This document shows positions 1 to 5,024 of a DNA stretch of 5,024 nucleotides, piece by piece; position 1 is the stretch's first letter; the number at the start of each line of letters is the position of its first letter. The notes below the pieces were generated by a model. The model had not been told where the DNA came from. It saw only the letters and a list, made by a program, of their open reading frames with translations, and searched no databases. The position numbers were made by a program, and so were the translations under genes. The stretch comes from an uncultured Flavobacteriaceae bacterium (GTDB taxonomy: Bacteria > Bacteroidota > Bacteroidia > Flavobacteriales > Flavobacteriaceae): NCBI GenBank assembly GCA_938018045.1, contig CALIIP010000100.1, positions 1 through 5,024 of the forward strand. Direction: 5' to 3'.

Positions 1-1332
1 TTAAATAAACCCTTTCGCTTTAAACTCAAGATATTTATTAATCACATTTACAGTCAAGTTTTTAGGCTTTGTTAAAATGGCGTGTATGCCTCTATTTTGT
101 AATTCTTTTACAATCAATCGTTTTTCGTAAGCAAACTTCTCTGCAATCGTTTTATGATACACATCTTGCAAGTCTTCTGCATTTGCAGTAATCATTTCGT
201 CTAATTCAGTATTTTCAAAGAAAACCGTTACCAATAAATGCTGCTTTGCTATTGCTTTTAAAAATGGCAATTGACGTTTCATCGCACTCATATGCTCGAA
301 GTTTGTGTATAAAATCAACAAACTTCTATGTGTAATTTTACGCTTTATTACGGCATATAACAAACTGAAATCAGAGTCTGTAAACTGAGTGTCGATATTA
401 AATAAAGCTTCGTTAATCGTGTTTAAATGTGTTTTCTTATTGCTTGCTTGTACAATCTTTTCAACTTCTTTAGAAAAAGTCAACATTCCTGCTTTGTCAT
501 TTTTTCGCAAGGCAATATTTGAAAAAGCCAATGTAGAATTTATAGCGTAATCTAATAATTTCAATTCTTCAAAAGGCATTTTCATAACACGTCCTAAATC
601 TATAATCGAATAAATAGGCTGTGATTTCTCATCTTGGTATTGATTTACCATTAATTGACCTCGTTTTGCAGTTGCTTTCCAATTGATTGTTCTGATGTCA
701 TCACCAGCAACATAATCCTTAATTTGCTCAAATTCCATCGTATGCCCTATTCTTCTGATTTTCTTCAAGCCAAATTCTGTCAAACGATTGCTCATCGCTA
801 AGAATTCATACTTTTTCATTTGAATATAAGAAGGGTACACACTAACCATTGCTGCATTATCAAACCTATAACGTTTTGCTATTATTTTTAGAGGCGAAGA
901 AACAAATGCAATCAGTTTCCCAAAGTGATACTCACCTCTTTCAACTGGTTTTAAGGCATATTCAAAATCGTGCTTCGCTCCTATTTTCACTGAAGTCGTG
1001 TATTCAAAATCTCTCTTTTGAAACTGACTTGGGAGTTCGTCAATAATCTTCACTTCTATCGAAAAAGGATATTGATTTTCTAATGTTATCGGCACAGGAT
1101 TATCATCAGAATTGGAAAACTTTTCACTTAATATTCGCCTTGCTTTGAAACCGTTTTTAAATCGGAAAAGAAGAAGAATGTCAACTAAAAATAAAAAGAA
1201 TAGTGAAATAAATAATATCCATGAAAGCGAATACAATACTGGAAACCAAAACGACAACAAGAACAACACCGCAATAACTGCAATGGCTTGAAAAAATCGT
1301 TCGTGTATGTATAATCCTCTAATTATATTCAT
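1..1332 (-). CDS. DUF58 family membrane-anchored VWA-like protein
   Basis: A complete 443-residue protein; its TAA stop is at the first three bases of the window. Two hydrophobic helices (about residues 13-31 and 33-56) anchor it in the inner membrane, and the rest is probably cytoplasmic. The DUF58 signature is clear: Glu200, then Gly210-Asp-Asp, Arg214 and Ile216-Asn-Trp-Lys219, followed by a beta strand ending in Ile244-Asp-Leu-Gly-Arg-Val-Met250. That last stretch is where a von Willebrand A domain has its DxSxS metal site; here it reads DLGRV, so the canonical metal site is incomplete. Family knowledge: DUF58 proteins are encoded with MoxR ATPases and are thought to be their partners or adaptors; no enzymatic activity is established. 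The ATG start (1332) puts the first helix close to the N-terminus, and no Shine-Dalgarno is visible. It lies 236 nt after the moxR stop, behind a repeat-rich spacer. Family call is very secure; the role is inferred. Confidence 0.95.
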   Translation of the reverse strand: MNIIRGLYIHERFFQAIAVIAVLFLLSFWFPVLYSLSWILFISLFFLFLVDILLLFRFKNGFKARRILSEKFSNSDDNPVPITLENQYPFSIEVKIIDELPSQFQKRDFEYTTSVKIGAKHDFEYALKPVERGEYHFGKLIAFVSSPLKIIAKRYRFDNAAMVSVYPSYIQMKKYEFLAMSNRLTEFGLKKIRRIGHTMEFEQIKDYVAGDDIRTINWKATAKRGQLMVNQYQDEKSQPIYSIIDLGRVMKMPFEELKLLDYAINSTLAFSNIALRKNDKAGMLTFSKEVEKIVQASNKKTHLNTINEALFNIDTQFTDSDFSLLYAVIKRKITHRSLLILYTNFEHMSAMKRQLPFLKAIAKQHLLVTVFFENTELDEMITANAEDLQDVYHKTIAEKFAYEKRLIVKELQNRGIHAILTKPKNLTVNVINKYLEFKAKGFI

Positions 1333-1333
1333 A

Positions 1334-1368
1334 ATTAGAAATTAAAAGTTAAAAATGAAAAATTAATA
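1334..1368. repeat. Degenerate 7-bp tandem repeat, five units, before DUF58 start
   Basis: On the plus strand five consecutive 7-mers can be read: ATTAGAA, ATTAAAA, GTTAAAA, ATGAAAA, ATTAATA (consensus ATTAAAA). The array ends one base before the DUF58 start codon (1332-1330 on the minus strand), so on the mRNA it is a U/A-rich untranslated leader of the form UUUUAAU. It may act as an unstructured leader that helps ribosome loading, or be a simple low-complexity repeat. With such AT-rich sequence some of the periodicity could be chance. Confidence 0.55.
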
Positions 1369-1403
1369 TTCATATTGTATGTTTTCTACTCGTTCTTGTT
1401 TAG

Positions 1404-1432
1404 ATTCTTCACTTGGTTCAGAATGACATTTC
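1404..1432. repeat. 29-nt interspersed repeat unit A with imperfect palindrome
   Basis: The plus strand carries ATTCT (1404-1408) and its complement AGAAT (1420-1424) around CACTTGGTTC, giving a short imperfect palindrome, followed by GACATTTC (1425-1432). Aligned without gaps to 1463-1491, 17 of 29 positions match, and the last eight bases are identical. From memory, sequences of the form TTCTTCACTTNGTTCAGAATGACA are very common in the spacers of flavobacterial genomes; this was not verified here. Function unknown. Confidence 0.55.
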
Positions 1433-1455
1433 GTTATTTAATTACTTTTGCCTTT

Positions 1456-1482
1456 AAAAAGAGGTCTCGACTGCGCTCGACC
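1456..1482 (-). terminator. Possible weak intrinsic terminator or attenuator after moxR
   Basis: Read on the minus strand, GGTCGA (1482-1477), loop GCGCAG, then TCGAGACC (1470-1463) forms a six-pair stem with a 2-nt GA bulge, followed directly by TCTTTTT (1462-1456). GC-rich hairpin plus T-run is the layout of a Rho-independent terminator, about 86 nt past the moxR stop and 123 nt before the DUF58 start. The stem is short and bulged, and it coincides with repeat unit B, so it may only reduce read-through or have no effect. Confidence 0.35.
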
Positions 1483-1491
1483 AGACATTTC
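1463..1491. repeat. 29-nt interspersed repeat unit B, GC-rich
   Basis: This unit holds TCGA (1467-1470), CTGCGC, TCGA (1477-1480), so it can fold on itself, and it ends in GACATTTC like unit A. It is noticeably more GC-rich than the rest of the window, which makes it look like an inserted element, not background spacer. From memory, motifs such as TCGACTGCGCTCGA recur in flavobacterial intergenic regions; a genome count would settle this. Confidence 0.55.
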
Positions 1492-1520
1492 ATTTCTACT
1501 TTAACCCTTCACCCAAAACC

Positions 1521-1568
1521 CATTACCTCATTAGCGCATTATCTCATTATTCAATTACATCATTAAAT
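1521..1568. repeat. Degenerate 8-bp tandem repeat, six units, abutting moxR stop
   Basis: On the plus strand the 48 bases divide exactly into CATTACCT, CATTAGCG, CATTATCT, CATTATTC, AATTACAT and CATTAAAT. The core CATTA is present in five units and AATTA in the other; the last three bases vary. The array ends at 1568 and the moxR stop codon starts at 1569-1571, with no base between. Phase is kept over all six units, which is hard to explain by composition alone. It could be a polymorphic simple repeat or a remnant of a mobile spacer repeat. Confidence 0.7.
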
Positions 1569-2579
1569 CTACCTTGGTACTTCAACAGATTGTACTATCA
1601 TATCAATCACTTTATCGGTTGTTACGCCTTCCATTTCTCGTTCTGGAGTTAGAATAATTCTATGTCTCAAAACAGGAAATAATACTTTTTTAATATCTTC
1701 TGGAATAACAAAATCACGGCCATTAATTGCTGCATACGCTTTAGAAGAATTCAAAACCGCAATACTTGCTCTTGGTGAAGCACCTAAATATAGATGAGGA
1801 TGATTTCTAGTTTTATGGATGATTTCTGCAATATATTTCATCACTTTTTCTTCAACAACAATGTCTTGAACTTTCGATTTATAATCTAATAATTCTTTCT
1901 CTGTCATTACAGGCTCAATAAAAGTTTGCGGCAACTTCCCCTTTCTATCATGATGCGTTTGTATAATTTGAACTTCTTCATCTAATGTTGGGTAACCAAC
2001 ATCTATCTTAAATAAAAATCGATCTAATTGTGCTTCTGGAAGCGCATACGTTCCTTCTTGCTCTATCGGATTTTGAGTTCCTAGAACCATAAATGGTTTT
2101 CCCATTTTATAAGTCGTTCCATCTACTGTTGCTTGTCGCTCTTCCATTACTTCAAAAAGTGCTGATTGTGTTTTTGCTGGTGCTCTATTAATCTCATCAA
2201 TAAGAATTAAATTTGAAAAAATCGGTCCGCTTTTAAACTCAAATTCAGATGTTTTCATATTCAGAATAGATGTTCCTAAAATATCTGAAGGCATTAAATC
2301 TGGAGTGAACTGAATACGACTAAAATCTGTCTTTATAGTTTTAGAAAGCAATCTTGCTGTAATTGTTTTTGCAACTCCAGGAACACCTTCAATCAATACA
2401 TGACCATCTGATAGCAATGCAACCATCAGTAAATCCATAAAATTTTCTTGTCCTATAATAATCTTAGACAATTCTGCTTTAATCTGTTCGACTGCTGTTT
2501 TTAGCTTACTTAAATCGATGCGACTTTCGAAATTTAATTTTTCGCTTTCTTCTGATGTTGAACTTTCTTGATTTTCCAT
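1569..2579 (-). CDS. MoxR family AAA+ ATPase
   Basis: A complete 336-residue cytoplasmic ATPase of normal MoxR length. Visible motifs: Walker A at 65-72 (GVPGVAKT); Walker B at about 124-129 with Asp128-Glu129; sensor 1 at 168-171 (TQNP); the family stretch EGTYALPEAQLDRFLF at 175-190, with Arg187 the likely arginine finger; and sensor 2 around Gly266-Ala-Ser-Pro-Arg270. All catalytic residues are intact, so it should bind and hydrolyse ATP, probably as a hexamer. Family knowledge: MoxR proteins act as chaperone-like motors with VWA-domain partners; the nearby DUF58 protein is the obvious candidate. The first 20 residues are rich in Ser and Glu and precede the conserved core. The ATG start lies 9 nt after the DUF4350 stop; its leader is AT-rich with no Shine-Dalgarno, usual for Bacteroidota. 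Substrate unknown. Confidence 0.97.
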   Translation of the reverse strand: MENQESSTSEESEKLNFESRIDLSKLKTAVEQIKAELSKIIIGQENFMDLLMVALLSDGHVLIEGVPGVAKTITARLLSKTIKTDFSRIQFTPDLMPSDILGTSILNMKTSEFEFKSGPIFSNLILIDEINRAPAKTQSALFEVMEERQATVDGTTYKMGKPFMVLGTQNPIEQEGTYALPEAQLDRFLFKIDVGYPTLDEEVQIIQTHHDRKGKLPQTFIEPVMTEKELLDYKSKVQDIVVEEKVMKYIAEIIHKTRNHPHLYLGASPRASIAVLNSSKAYAAINGRDFVIPEDIKKVLFPVLRHRIILTPEREMEGVTTDKVIDMIVQSVEVPR

Positions 2580-2588
2580 ATTTTAACT

Positions 2589-3785
2589 TTAATTTATTGA
2601 GTTTTTAAAATCCTCAATCAATGTGTTTAACTTTAATAATTCTTCTTTTGTAACTGAATTTTTTAAATGTATTTGATTGCAATAATCAAACAGTTTTTCA
2701 ATGTCTTCATTTGAATTTCCACTTCTTGAGGCCACATATTTATAAAATGTAGCATCTATCTTATTTGTTGGAATTCGTAATTTCATCCGAATAAAATCTA
2801 ATAAGTAGCTAATTTTATGCTCTGCAATATTTTTATGCTCAGATTTTTCATAATACATATTGGCAATTGTACGAGTAAAAGCCAATGTTTGATTTTTTAA
2901 CGGAGTAATAATTGGAATATAACGTTGCTTTCGTTTTCCTTCAAAAACAATAAAAAACAATACACCAATTAACACCAAATAGTACGCCCATTTTAAACTT
3001 GGATTGCTCAATAAAAAATGCATTGGCGATGTAATCTTAGATTTACCAGTCTTGTAATATTCGTCCCAATAAATTGGTTTTGAATTATCTATATAAGACA
3101 AAACGGCTGATGTATGCTTATTGTTATTCTCTTTCAACAAATAATAGTTGGTGAATAATTCAGGAAAGGTGTGAAAAAATAAATTCCCTTTTCCAAAGTT
3201 ATATTTGATATAGTTAATTCCTTCTTCTGTACGTTCTCCACTTTTATCTATAAAACCAGTTTTCCCTAAAACAGTTGTTCGTAATGTATCAATTTCAGTA
3301 AAAACTTGGTTACTAAAACCTCTGTCAAAAGAAAATTCTGTAGATGGAAAGTTTTTATTTACCATCTTAAAAAAGACTTTTTCATCAAGGTTTGAAGTTA
3401 ATAAAGATTCTGTTTTCAAATTCAAAGTGTCAATAATTGCTCCATGTGTAGACATGAACACATCGTTTCCACGTTCTACGAATTTTAGCAATCGCATAAA
3501 TTCAGCATCTCCAAAATTTACTGCATTATCAATAAAAATATATGTTCCTTGCTTTGTAGAATCGCCTAAGAAAACATAAGGTGGAATTTTTACATCTTCA
3601 ATTTCTACCGATGGAAATAAGATGCTTAATTCGTTACGCAACACAAAGGTTCCGTAGGGAATCTTATGCTTTTTCGCATAACTTGGATACCAATTTAAAG
3701 GCTTTGGCTTACTATACTCATAATAGACAATTGCTAAAATGAGTATTACAAACAATCCAATATATATTTTTGTTTTCTTATCCAA
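2589..3785 (-). CDS. DUF4350-type two-helix membrane protein
   Basis: A complete 398-residue protein. A membrane helix at about 7-22 is followed by a long, probably extracytoplasmic domain (about 25-262), a second helix at about 266-281 with basic residues after it (Lys284-Arg-Lys-Gln-Arg288), and a cytoplasmic tail of about 115 residues predicted to be helical. Near the start, Pro43-Tyr-Gly-Thr-Phe-Val-Leu49 matches the usual DUF4350 opening, and Trp240-Asp-Glu-Tyr-Tyr244 sits where the family has its Asp-Glu motif before the second helix. The domain is related to the glutamine-amidotransferase-like fold, but I see no catalytic Cys-His-Glu set, so binding is likelier than catalysis. The start appears to be TTG one base after the preceding stop: an in-frame TAA lies shortly upstream, the only other Met codons lie well inside the protein, and this start places the first helix correctly. 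Function unknown; probably the envelope-facing part of the MoxR system. Confidence 0.85.
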   Translation of the reverse strand: MDKKTKIYIGLFVILILAIVYYEYSKPKPLNWYPSYAKKHKIPYGTFVLRNELSILFPSVEIEDVKIPPYVFLGDSTKQGTYIFIDNAVNFGDAEFMRLLKFVERGNDVFMSTHGAIIDTLNLKTESLLTSNLDEKVFFKMVNKNFPSTEFSFDRGFSNQVFTEIDTLRTTVLGKTGFIDKSGERTEEGINYIKYNFGKGNLFFHTFPELFTNYYLLKENNNKHTSAVLSYIDNSKPIYWDEYYKTGKSKITSPMHFLLSNPSLKWAYYLVLIGVLFFIVFEGKRKQRYIPIITPLKNQTLAFTRTIANMYYEKSEHKNIAEHKISYLLDFIRMKLRIPTNKIDATFYKYVASRSGNSNEDIEKLFDYCNQIHLKNSVTKEELLKLNTLIEDFKNSIN

Positions 3786-3786
3786 T

Positions 3787-4515
3787 TTACTTGATACTCT
3801 TTGTTAATTCATTAAAACTTGATGCTACTTTTGAAAATTCCACTTCGTTTATTTCAAAATTCCCATACCAGACAAAATCATACAAATAAGTTAAATTTTT
3901 AAACTGATCGATAATTGTTTTTTGTTTGATTTCTTTGATGTAATCTTCGTTTGTTTTTTGTGGTTCCCAATCTATTACATCATTTTCTTGTAATTTCTGT
4001 AAAACCAATAAATAATAATAACGCACAGCCAAACGGTAATTTTTCTGACTGATTGCCTTATCTATAAGACTCTGAATATTTTTATTGTTGATAATCTCTT
4101 CATCTTCTGTCATTAAAACAGTGCCTTTTGTTGATTTACCGCTAATAATAGAGTTTATATCAACCTTTAAGAAAAACTTTAGCAACAATCCTAAAACAAT
4201 CAAAAGTATGACGTAAGGCAACACTCGCAATATAATTGCAAGAATTCCAACGGCTTCTTCAACACCAAAGATCCAAGATAAAAATTTGGTTAAAATACGT
4301 TTAAACCAAGACCAAATTCTACTAAAAATAGAAGGTTTGCTTTCATACACAGTATAATCAAATTCTTTATCACTTCGATAATCATCTAATTGCTCCTTAT
4401 CAAAATTCTTTAACTGAACATCGCTCTTGTCATATTGTACAACAAGAGAATCTTTTTGTGCAGTCACTTGAAACGTGAATAGAAAAAATAATATGTATAA
4501 AATTATATTTCTCAA
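3787..4515 (-). CDS. DUF4129-type exported, membrane-anchored protein
   Basis: A 242-residue protein with a signal peptide at 1-20 (Arg-Asn, hydrophobic core, then Val-Thr-Ala-Gln), a short acidic region (about 30-58), an amphipathic Trp/Lys-rich stretch (about 63-84), a strong membrane helix at about 88-117 and a helical C-terminal domain. Residues 150-240 fit the DUF4129 pattern: RLAVRYYYLLVLQKL at 161-175, Asp182-Trp with Pro185 and Thr188, then Tyr212 and Val215-Trp-Tyr-Gly218. The topology that fits best is a periplasmic N-terminal part and a cytoplasmic C-terminal domain, although basic residues before the helix leave this open. The start is a TTG directly after the previous gene's TAA, in the same frame, with AGGAAG upstream; no ATG precedes the membrane helix. 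It is the usual neighbour of DUF4350 and MoxR genes. Biochemical role unknown. Confidence 0.85.
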   Translation of the reverse strand: MRNIILYILFFLFTFQVTAQKDSLVVQYDKSDVQLKNFDKEQLDDYRSDKEFDYTVYESKPSIFSRIWSWFKRILTKFLSWIFGVEEAVGILAIILRVLPYVILLIVLGLLLKFFLKVDINSIISGKSTKGTVLMTEDEEIINNKNIQSLIDKAISQKNYRLAVRYYYLLVLQKLQENDVIDWEPQKTNEDYIKEIKQKTIIDQFKNLTYLYDFVWYGNFEINEVEFSKVASSFNELTKSIK

Positions 4516-5024
4516 TTAGTTACTTCCTAATCTTTCGATTGTTTCAATAGTTCCTGTTAAGTTTTTTTGTTCATTTAAATCAAAATAAATAAATACAGAA
4601 GTGATTAAAGTGATTGATGATAAAAAGAATTGACCGACATAAGAAAAAACTGTTAAAGCCAAGTAAATGGGATCTGAAAACAGACCTAAAACTGCTGTAG
4701 GATCATCTTGACCAACTTGAGACATCATAGTTGTCATTTGATAAATTAAAGCAGGAACAGCGAAAATTTGACCAATGATACCAATCAATAATCCAACAAC
4801 AAATATTACTCCGAAAGTTTCCCACCAATGATCTTTTATTAATTTAAAACAATAGCTAATTGTATCTCCAACACTTTTCCCTTCAAAAACTAATATTGAA
4901 GTACCAAGACTAAATACAATCGCTAAATAAATTCCTGGAAAAAAACATAAAACTGCTCCTACAATTACCATGATTAACATCAAAAATCCGTAGCCTAAAA
5001 ATTTCCAAAAATTCTGTTTGACAT
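4516..5024 (-). CDS. Multi-pass membrane protein, 3' part (N-terminus outside window)
   Basis: The reading frame is open to the right edge, so this is the C-terminal 168 residues of a longer protein. A TTG (4983) or ATG (4980) inside is unlikely to be the start, because the in-frame sequence upstream (NFWKFLGYGF) reads naturally into the first helix. About four membrane segments are visible: the one ending in CFFPGIYL and the helix after it, one following DHWWETFG (Trp-Trp pair), and a last one before YFDLNEQKNLTG. This pattern of Pro-Gly between helices, a Trp-Trp motif and a hydrophilic Asn/Glu/Lys tail resembles membrane proteins of the glycerophosphodiesterase-membrane-domain or DUF975-like type often found upstream of DUF4129 genes in Flavobacteriia. 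No catalytic motif is visible. It likely belongs to the inner-membrane part of the MoxR system; the exact family is uncertain. Confidence 0.75.
   Translation of the reverse strand, partial: VKQNFWKFLGYGFLMLIMVIVGAVLCFFPGIYLAIVFSLGTSILVFEGKSVGDTISYCFKLIKDHWWETFGVIFVVGLLIGIIGQIFAVPALIYQMTTMMSQVGQDDPTAVLGLFSDPIYLALTVFSYVGQFFLSSITLITSVFIYFDLNEQKNLTGTIETIERLGSN
4523..4528 (-). promoter_or_regulatory. Shine-Dalgarno-like AGGAAG for the TTG start at 4515
   Basis: On the minus strand AGGAAG lies inside the last codons of the upstream gene, then 7 nt (TAACTAA) lead to the TTG at 4515-4513. Spacing is ideal for a ribosome binding site. Such sites are often absent in Bacteroidota, so its presence supports TTG as the true start and suggests a way for terminating ribosomes to restart. 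The match could be chance, as it encodes Leu-Gly-Ser of the upstream protein. Confidence 0.45.

Larger units (their letters stand above)
1333..1568. other. Repeat-rich intergenic spacer between moxR and DUF58 genes
   Basis: This 236-nt gap is the only sizeable non-coding stretch; the other gene junctions are 0, 1 and 9 nt. It is a mosaic: a 7-bp degenerate repeat next to the DUF58 start, two related 29-nt units about 59 nt apart, a GC-rich imperfect hairpin followed by T residues on the minus strand, and an 8-bp degenerate repeat touching the moxR stop. The octamer TTTCTACT also occurs twice on the plus strand (1383-1390 and 1493-1500), near each 29-nt unit. I looked for the Bacteroidota promoter pattern (TTG, then TAnnTTTG) facing the DUF58 gene and saw no convincing match. 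A 63-codon plus-strand reading frame here has no recognisable product and is made of the repeats. From memory, similar motifs are scattered in flavobacterial spacers. Confidence 0.8.

Noticed and set aside
849..1046. 65-codon open frame on the plus strand
   Set aside because: It lies wholly inside the well-supported DUF58 coding region on the other strand and has no recognisable product; a shadow frame.
1375..1566. 63-codon open frame on the plus strand in the moxR-DUF58 spacer
   Set aside because: It starts at TTG and runs through the repeat units and the 8-bp array. Its composition follows those repeats, and no family or ribosome binding site is visible.
1333..1568. CRISPR array or small RNA gene in the spacer
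   Set aside because: The repeats are too short (7-8 bp), degenerate and without spacers of CRISPR length, and no promoter-like sequence for a separate RNA was found.
1..2579. Bat aerotolerance operon
   Set aside because: MoxR and DUF58 also occur there, but the neighbours here are DUF4350- and DUF4129-type proteins, and no BatA, BatB or TPR protein is present in the window.
4516..4983. Taking the upstream membrane gene as starting at TTG 4983 or ATG 4980
   Set aside because: The frame stays open to the window edge and encodes sensible membrane-protein sequence, so the gene is partial and not a complete 155-residue protein.

Overview
The window is AT-rich and every gene lies on the minus strand, so transcription runs from position 5024 down to 1. 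AT-rich leaders with little Shine-Dalgarno signal, a signal peptide ending in a Thr-Ala-Gln type site, and the particular protein set (MoxR ATPase, DUF58, DUF4350-like, DUF4129-like) point to Bacteroidota, most likely a marine or environmental member of the Flavobacteriaceae. This placement rests on recognising protein families and spacer repeats. I could not run a search.

In transcription order: (1) 5024-4516, the 3' part of a multi-pass membrane protein whose start lies outside the window; (2) 4515-3787, a DUF4129-type protein with a signal peptide and a membrane anchor; (3) 3785-2589, a DUF4350-type protein with two membrane helices around a large extracytoplasmic domain; (4) 2579-1569, a complete MoxR-family AAA+ ATPase; (5) 1568-1333, a 236-nt spacer made largely of short degenerate repeats and a hairpin; (6) 1332-1, a complete DUF58 protein with two N-terminal helices and a von Willebrand A-like domain. 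Genes 1 to 4 are separated by 0, 1 and 9 nt and look like one transcript. The DUF58 gene belongs to the same functional set but sits behind the repeat-filled spacer.

This is a known conserved gene neighbourhood of poorly understood function. MoxR with DUF58, DUF4350 and DUF4129 also occurs together in Actinobacteria (the Rv3690-Rv3695 type locus, where SpoIIM- and RDD-type membrane proteins join it). MoxR ATPases are thought to act as chaperones or remodelling motors working with VWA-domain partners. My inferred picture is a soluble hexameric ATPase (MoxR) acting with a membrane-anchored VWA-like adaptor (DUF58) on an inner-membrane assembly that includes the DUF4350, DUF4129 and multi-pass proteins. 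It differs from the Bat aerotolerance operon because no BatA-E gene is seen here.

The least ordinary points are the mosaic moxR-DUF58 spacer (six 8-bp units touching the moxR stop codon, a terminator-like hairpin, two related 29-nt units, and five 7-bp units before the DUF58 start), two successive genes that seem to start with TTG, and one gene pair in the same frame separated only by a stop codon. I found no tRNA, rRNA, CRISPR array, insertion sequence or clear promoter.
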